NCBI GenBank assembly: GCA_016194725.1
Contig: JACQAW010000310.1
Location: 1-7,589, forward strand
Source: Deltaproteobacteria bacterium
GTDB lineage: Bacteria > Bdellovibrionota > UBA1018 > UBA923
Length of the DNA: 7,589 bases
Reading direction: 5' to 3'
Shown here: piece by piece, positions 3,800 through 7,589 of the stretch
Layout of the letters: each line of letters opens with the position of its first letter
Position numbering within the stretch: the first letter of the stretch is position 1
Position numbers and translations under genes: made by a program
Notes under the pieces: model-generated
The model's input: only the letters and a program-made list of their open reading frames with translations
Databases searched by the model: none
What the model was told of the DNA's origin: nothing

Positions 3800-6481
3800 T
3801 AATTTTTTCAGGCGCTCCAGCGCATGGTCAAGCTCGGCTACCTTGGTCTCCAGGGCCTTGAGCTTGTCTTTCTCTTTGTCGATCAGCTCTTTTGGGGCTT
3901 TTTCGATGAACGTGGGCTTGGTGAGCTTGGCCTTGGTGAACTCAATGTCGGCCAGTGTGGTCTGCTTGTCTTTCTCGACCCGCTTGAGCTCGCCGTCCAC
4001 GTCGCCCGTCTCGCCTGCCAGCGTCTCGAGCTGCGCCAGCGCGCGAATGAACGGCACGCCTGCGATGAACTGGTCGCCGACTTTGGGGTTGAGCACCTCA
4101 TAGGACACCTTCGGCCGCGCCTTGGGTGAAATATTGTTCTCGCCCCGGAACGCGCGCAGCGTATCGACGGCGCTCTTCCAAACCGTGACGGTCTCGATAT
4201 CCCGCTCGCCGCCCTCGTAGCGCGAGGCATTGGGAAATGAGGCCAGCATCAGCGGCGTGCCCTGCTTCTGGCCCGGCCGCTCGGGCAGGTGCTGATAAAT
4301 CTCTTCAGTAATGAAGGGAATGAACGGATGGGCAAGCTTGAGCGACTGCTCGAGCACGTGCATCAAGCAAACTTGGGTTTCGCCGACCCTGGCGGAGTGC
4401 TCAACTGAACCGAGTAATTCTTTGGAGAACTCGATATACCAGTCGCAGTACTGGCCCCACACGAAATCATAAACCGCCTGTGACGACTCGTTGAGGCGAA
4501 ACTCTTCCAGCCCTCGCTCAACCACGGTGATGGTCTTGTCCAGCTCGGCCAGAATCCACTTGTTGAGAGGGTGAAAGTCAGCGCGGTTTTCGGAAACCCA
4601 GTCCGCCAAAGGCTTGCCGCCCGTGACCTTCTTGAAATCCGCTTTTGGAATCGGATCGCCGGGCAATTCGCTGGCCACGTGCCCCAGGCGCATGAGCACA
4701 TAGCGGCTCGCGTTCCACATCTTGTTGCAGAAAGCCTTGTAGCCTTCGATGCGATCCAGGGACAGCTTCACGTCACGGCCCTGGCCTGCCATGGTCGAAA
4801 GCGTGAAACGAAACGCGTCGGCCCCGTAGTCGCGGATGATGTCGAGCGGGTCGATCACGTTGCCCTTGGTCTTGGACATCTTCTGGCCTTTTTCGTCGCG
4901 CACCATCGCGTGCAGGTATACCCGCTTGAAGGGCACCTTGCCCTCGTTGAAGTGCATGCCCAGCATGATCATGCGGGCGACCCAGAAGAAAAGAATGTCA
5001 AAACCCGTTTCCATGACGTTGGTGGGATAAAAGGTGTTGTAGGCCTTCGTTTTTTCCGGCCAGCCCAGCGTGGTGAACGGCCAAAGTCCCGAGCTGAACC
5101 AGGTGTCCAGCACGTCATCGTCCTGGCGAACGGACGTCGAGTCGCAAGTGGCGCACCTGGAAACGTTCTCTTTGGATACCGTGGTGTGCCCCTTGTCGCA
5201 GTACCAGGCCGGAATCTGGTGGCCCCACCACAGCTGACGCGAGATGCACCAGTCGCGAATGTTTTCCATCCAGTGGTAATAGGTCGACGCCCAGCTCTCA
5301 GGCATGATCTTGATGGCGTCGTCGCGTTTTTCCACCTCGGCCAGCGTCAGGCTTTCACCTTTCCTGACCGCGGCAATGGCCTTCTCGGCCATTGGCTTTA
5401 CGTTCATGAACCACTGCTCGCTCACCATGGGCTCAGCCACGCGCTCGCAGCGGTCGCACACACCCACGCTGTGCAGATGGTCTTCGGTGCGCACCAGCAG
5501 CTCGGCTGTTTCCAGATCCGCGAGAATTTTTTCACGCGCCTCGGTGACACTCAGCCCCTGGTACTGCTTGCCCTCGGCGTTGATTTTTCCGGCCTTGTCA
5601 AAAACTCCCATTACCGGAAGATTGTGGCGCTTGCCGATATCATAATCGTTGAAGTCATGGCCGGGCGTCACTTTCAGTGCGCCGCTGCCGAACTCCTTGT
5701 CCACGTAGGAATCCGCGATGACGGGAATCTCGCGATTCATCAGCGGCAGCTTTACCTTCTTGCCCACCAGGCCCTTGTAGCGCTCGTCGTCCGGGTGCAC
5801 CGCCACCGCCGTATCCCCCAGCAAAGTTTCAGGCCGGGTGGTGGCGATGACCAGCGGCGCACCGCCGTCGGTGCGCTCATACTTGAGATGGTAGAAGTGG
5901 CCCTTGCGTTCCGTCGGTTTGACCTCCAGGTCAGAAAGGGCCGTTTGGCACCGCGTACACCAGTTGATGATGCGGGTACCGCGATAAATCAGCCCCTGCT
6001 CGAACAAGGTCACGAAAACATGGCGCACTGCTTTTGACAGATGCGGGTCCATCGTGAACTGCAGGCGGTCCCAGTCGGGGCTGCCGCCCAGCTTCTTCAT
6101 CTGCTCGACAATCATGTCGCCGCTTTTTTCTTTCCATTCCCAGACACGTTTCAAAAATGCGTCGCGGCCCATGGCCTGGCGCTTCAGGCCCTCTTTGGCC
6201 AGCTCGCGCTCAACCACCATCTGCGTGGCAATGCCCGCATGGTCGGTGCCCGGCAGCCAAAGCGCGTTATAGCCGCTCATGCGTTTCCAGCGAACAAGCA
6301 CGTCCTGAATCGTGACAAAAAGCGCATGGCCGTTATGCAAAGCGCCGGTAACGTTGGGCGGGGGCATCGCAATCGAGAAGGCGGGTTTGGGGCTTTGGTC
6401 TTCCGCATGGAAGCATTTGCTTTCCATCCACCACGCGTACAATCGGGTCTCGAAGGACTCAGGACTAAAGGCTTTCTGCAT
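3794..6481 (-). CDS. valS: Valyl-tRNA synthetase
   Basis: A complete 895-residue class I aminoacyl-tRNA synthetase that charges tRNA-Val. The N-terminal part has PPPNVTGALHNGHA (40-53), the HIGH-type ATP motif in the form HNGH, then GTDHAGIATQ (78-87). The editing domain, which hydrolyses mischarged Thr-tRNA, includes ATTRPETLLGDTAVAV. Cysteine pairs WCTRC, CDRC and the segment from WYCDKGH to RCATC (about 425-447) look like zinc-binding knuckles. DVLDTWFSSGLWPF and KMSKT (534-538) complete the active site. An anticodon-binding helical domain and a C-terminal coiled coil (about 830-895, Lys/Glu/Leu-rich) follow, as is usual for ValRS. A TAG lies in frame shortly upstream of 6481, so this ATG is the earliest possible start. 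It lacks a Shine-Dalgarno sequence; Met19 is possible, but starting there would cut conserved N-terminal sequence. No T-box leader is seen. It heads a leftward operon with thiN. Confidence 0.97.
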   Translation of the reverse strand: MQKAFSPESFETRLYAWWMESKCFHAEDQSPKPAFSIAMPPPNVTGALHNGHALFVTIQDVLVRWKRMSGYNALWLPGTDHAGIATQMVVERELAKEGLKRQAMGRDAFLKRVWEWKEKSGDMIVEQMKKLGGSPDWDRLQFTMDPHLSKAVRHVFVTLFEQGLIYRGTRIINWCTRCQTALSDLEVKPTERKGHFYHLKYERTDGGAPLVIATTRPETLLGDTAVAVHPDDERYKGLVGKKVKLPLMNREIPVIADSYVDKEFGSGALKVTPGHDFNDYDIGKRHNLPVMGVFDKAGKINAEGKQYQGLSVTEAREKILADLETAELLVRTEDHLHSVGVCDRCERVAEPMVSEQWFMNVKPMAEKAIAAVRKGESLTLAEVEKRDDAIKIMPESWASTYYHWMENIRDWCISRQLWWGHQIPAWYCDKGHTTVSKENVSRCATCDSTSVRQDDDVLDTWFSSGLWPFTTLGWPEKTKAYNTFYPTNVMETGFDILFFWVARMIMLGMHFNEGKVPFKRVYLHAMVRDEKGQKMSKTKGNVIDPLDIIRDYGADAFRFTLSTMAGQGRDVKLSLDRIEGYKAFCNKMWNASRYVLMRLGHVASELPGDPIPKADFKKVTGGKPLADWVSENRADFHPLNKWILAELDKTITVVERGLEEFRLNESSQAVYDFVWGQYCDWYIEFSKELLGSVEHSARVGETQVCLMHVLEQSLKLAHPFIPFITEEIYQHLPERPGQKQGTPLMLASFPNASRYEGGERDIETVTVWKSAVDTLRAFRGENNISPKARPKVSYEVLNPKVGDQFIAGVPFIRALAQLETLAGETGDVDGELKRVEKDKQTTLADIEFTKAKLTKPTFIEKAPKELIDKEKDKLKALETKVAELDHALERLKKLK

Positions 6482-6490
6482 AGTACCAGC

Positions 6491-6519
6491 ACACTACACT
6501 AACGCACCCAAACGAGCAA
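6491..6519 (-). promoter_or_regulatory. Weak candidate valS promoter
   Basis: On the leftward strand TTGCTC (6519-6514) and TAGTGT (6496-6491) are separated by exactly 17 bases, a sigma-70-like layout, though each hexamer matches consensus at only three positions. Transcription would begin a few bases before the valS ATG, which would fit the missing Shine-Dalgarno sequence and a nearly leaderless mRNA. Confidence 0.22.
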
Positions 6520-6547
6520 TTTCGACGCGCAGCCATTGCAGTCGAAA
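6520..6547. repeat. Inverted repeat in the valS/tolQ spacer
   Basis: TTTCGAC (6520-6526) and GTCGAAA (6541-6547) are perfect 7-bp inverted arms around a 14-bp spacer, with arm centres 21 bp or two helical turns apart. It lies between divergent genes, next to the candidate valS -35 element, a good place for a dimeric regulator. It has no T-tract and is too far from both gene ends to be a terminator. Confidence 0.45.
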
Positions 6548-6561
6548 AGTCTAATATTGTC

Positions 6562-6590
6562 TTGGAATTTTTGAGGCACTGCCCTAACCT
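6562..6590 (+). promoter_or_regulatory. Weak candidate tolQ promoter
   Basis: TTGGAA (6562-6567) and TAACCT (6585-6590) are 17 bases apart. The -35 matches consensus at four positions, the -10 at only three. The predicted transcript start would fall at or next to the tolQ ATG (6597), consistent with the lack of a Shine-Dalgarno sequence there. Evidence is positional only. Confidence 0.22.
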
Positions 6591-6596
6591 CAAGCG

Positions 6597-7130
6597 ATGA
6601 TCACCAAACTCTTCCTAGGCTTCACCTTACTCGGCGCCCAATGGGTGCTGTGGTTTTTGATCTTTCTCAGCATTGTTTCCATTGCCCTTATTTTTGAGCG
6701 CTGGACCTACTTTCGCGGCGCAACGAAGGCTCTGGAAGAAAAACTTACTGAAACCTTGAAACCCCTTTCAGTGGCGGACCGCTCCGGCCGAGGCCAGCAC
6801 CTGACCGATAGCATTTTGGCTGACGCCAGGCTTAAAGCCGAGAGCCGTCTGAGCTGGCTTGCCACGATTGGCTCCAATGCGCCGTTCATCGGATTGTTCG
6901 GAACCGTCCTGGGCATCATTCGCGCTTTCCATGATCTTTCGCAGCAGGGCACCCAGGGCAGCACCGTGGTCAGCTCGGGAATTTCAGAGGCGCTGGTCGC
7001 CACGGCGGTTGGCCTGTTTGTAGCCATTCCGGCAGTCGTCGGCTACAACTTTTATCAACGCAAAGTAAAAGACATGATGCTGACAGCCCAGCGGACCAAA
7101 AGCGCCCTCATGGGCCTGGGACAAGGCTAA
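6597..7130 (+). CDS. tolQ: MotA/TolQ/ExbB-family proton channel protein
   Basis: A 177-residue inner-membrane protein with three predicted membrane helices: about 14-34, 89-111 and 129-152. The conserved family core is present: ATIGSNAPFIGLFGTVLGII (89-108) in helix 2 and SEALVATAVGLFVAIPAVVG (130-149) in helix 3, with the channel-lining threonine at 136. With its ExbD/TolR partner it forms the proton channel that powers either the Tol-Pal system (envelope constriction, outer-membrane integrity) or TonB-dependent uptake. It is shorter than the E. coli TolQ and ExbB proteins (over 220 residues), mainly in the cytoplasmic loop between helices 1 and 2. TolQ and ExbB cannot be told apart from this sequence alone; exbB is an equal alternative. 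The start has no clear Shine-Dalgarno sequence. Confidence 0.9.
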   Translation: MITKLFLGFTLLGAQWVLWFLIFLSIVSIALIFERWTYFRGATKALEEKLTETLKPLSVADRSGRGQHLTDSILADARLKAESRLSWLATIGSNAPFIGLFGTVLGIIRAFHDLSQQGTQGSTVVSSGISEALVATAVGLFVAIPAVVGYNFYQRKVKDMMLTAQRTKSALMGLGQG

Positions 7131-7133
7131 GCG

Positions 7134-7529
7134 ATGGCCAGCCACGTCGGAGCCGAAGACGACGAAATTTCAGCCATCAATGTTACGCCGCTGGTCGACG
7201 TCGTACTGGTGCTGCTCGTCATCTTCATGATCACCGCCCCCGCGCTTTACCAGAACGCCTTGAAAGTTCAGCTGCCGCAGGCCCAGAGCGGCGAAGACCA
7301 GTCCAAGAGCACGATGCAAATCGTGCTGGATGCCACCGGCATCATCACGCTGCAATCCAAGAAAGTGACGCTCGACGAGCTGTCCGCCCAAATCAAAACC
7401 ACGCATCCGCGGTCGTCGATCATCGTAGCCGACAAGAAGGTCGAGCACGGAAAAGTCATCTCGATCATGGACGTGCTCAAGGCCAACGGCGTCCAAAAAA
7501 TTTCGTTTGGTGTCGAAAAAAATAACTGA
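7134..7529 (+). CDS. tolR: ExbD/TolR-family biopolymer transport protein
   Basis: A 131-residue protein with the family plan: a short cytoplasmic start, one membrane helix at about 20-37 and a periplasmic domain to the end. The signature INVTPLVDVVLVLLVIFMIT (15-34) contains Asp22, the protonatable residue essential for coupling proton flow to movement in ExbD and TolR. The periplasmic part (about 42-128) shows the expected strands and helices, including the SIIVADKKVEHGKVISIMDV segment. It starts 3 bp after the preceding stop, with AAGG at 7123-7126 as ribosome-binding site inside the upstream gene, so the pair is cotranscribed and coupled. The assignment to exbD or tolR depends on the third gene downstream, which is cut off. 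Confidence 0.92.
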   Translation: MASHVGAEDDEISAINVTPLVDVVLVLLVIFMITAPALYQNALKVQLPQAQSGEDQSKSTMQIVLDATGIITLQSKKVTLDELSAQIKTTHPRSSIIVADKKVEHGKVISIMDVLKANGVQKISFGVEKNN

Positions 7530-7545
7530 TTCCTGGGTCAAAGGA

Positions 7546-7589
7546 ATGAAACGAAGCTTTCGATTCGCCCTCGTAGATGCCTTTTCGAC
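7546..7589 (+). CDS. Start of a further gene, possibly TonB or TolA (partial)
   Basis: ATG at 7546 opens a frame MKRSFRFALVDAFS that runs off the window end. A basic start followed by a hydrophobic stretch fits the cytoplasmic tip and membrane anchor of TonB or TolA, which usually follows an ExbB-ExbD or TolQ-TolR pair. It begins 16 bp after the preceding stop. AAAGGA directly abuts the ATG, closer than a normal Shine-Dalgarno spacing, so a different start just beyond cannot be excluded. Only 14 complete codons are visible; the identity is inferred from position. Confidence 0.45.
   Translation, partial: MKRSFRFALVDAFS

Noticed and set aside
4571..6037. 488-codon rightward open frame opposite valS
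   Set aside because: It shares triplet boundaries with valS, so its stops would require TTA, CTA or TCA codons in valS, which are rare at this codon bias. The translation has no recognisable motif, and valS is intact throughout.
6482..6596. T-box leader for valS
   Set aside because: The spacer is only 115 bp, is shared with a divergent gene and shows no T-box-like sequence or terminator hairpin.

Overview
The window is compact bacterial chromosome of moderately high GC content with strongly GC-biased third codon positions. It carries mostly housekeeping genes in three transcription blocks, plus one partial gene at each edge. Gene content (Tol/Exb proton channel, TatA, a reductase, secreted proteins with signal peptides) points to a Gram-negative bacterium. 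The gene mix and the style of short ExbB/ExbD-type proteins would fit Bdellovibrionota or another former deltaproteobacterium, but no marker here fixes the lineage and I hold that only loosely.

Left edge (1-285): a leftward gene enters from position 150 and runs off the window. Its N-terminus reads as a clean Sec signal peptide interrupted by an in-frame TAG. A 135-bp divergent spacer with a perfect 10-bp tandem repeat separates it from the first rightward block.

Rightward block 1 (286-2221): a flavin-type NAD(P)H oxidoreductase, a TatA-type protein, a small SCP2-like protein and hypoxanthine phosphoribosyltransferase. The first three genes overlap or touch, so they are probably cotranscribed and translationally coupled; hpt follows after 31 bp.

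Leftward block 2 (6481-2254): valS, thiamine pyrophosphokinase 24 bp downstream, then after 169 bp a secreted protein of unknown function that converges on hpt. The valS/thiN junction is a 14-bp tandem duplication that creates a chain of overlapping stop and start codons.

Right block 3 (6597-7589): tolQ/exbB-type and tolR/exbD-type genes 3 bp apart, then the first codons of a third gene that by position could be TonB or TolA. This block diverges from valS across a 115-bp spacer with a 7-bp inverted repeat. Together these would form an inner-membrane proton-driven motor working on the outer membrane.

I see no tRNA, rRNA, CRISPR array, insertion sequence or convincing intrinsic terminator. No gene-free stretch exceeds 300 bases. 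I did not find a clearly novel multi-gene system; the most unusual signals are the interrupted signal peptide and the recurrent five-codon mini-ORFs whose TGA overlaps the start codon of a real gene.
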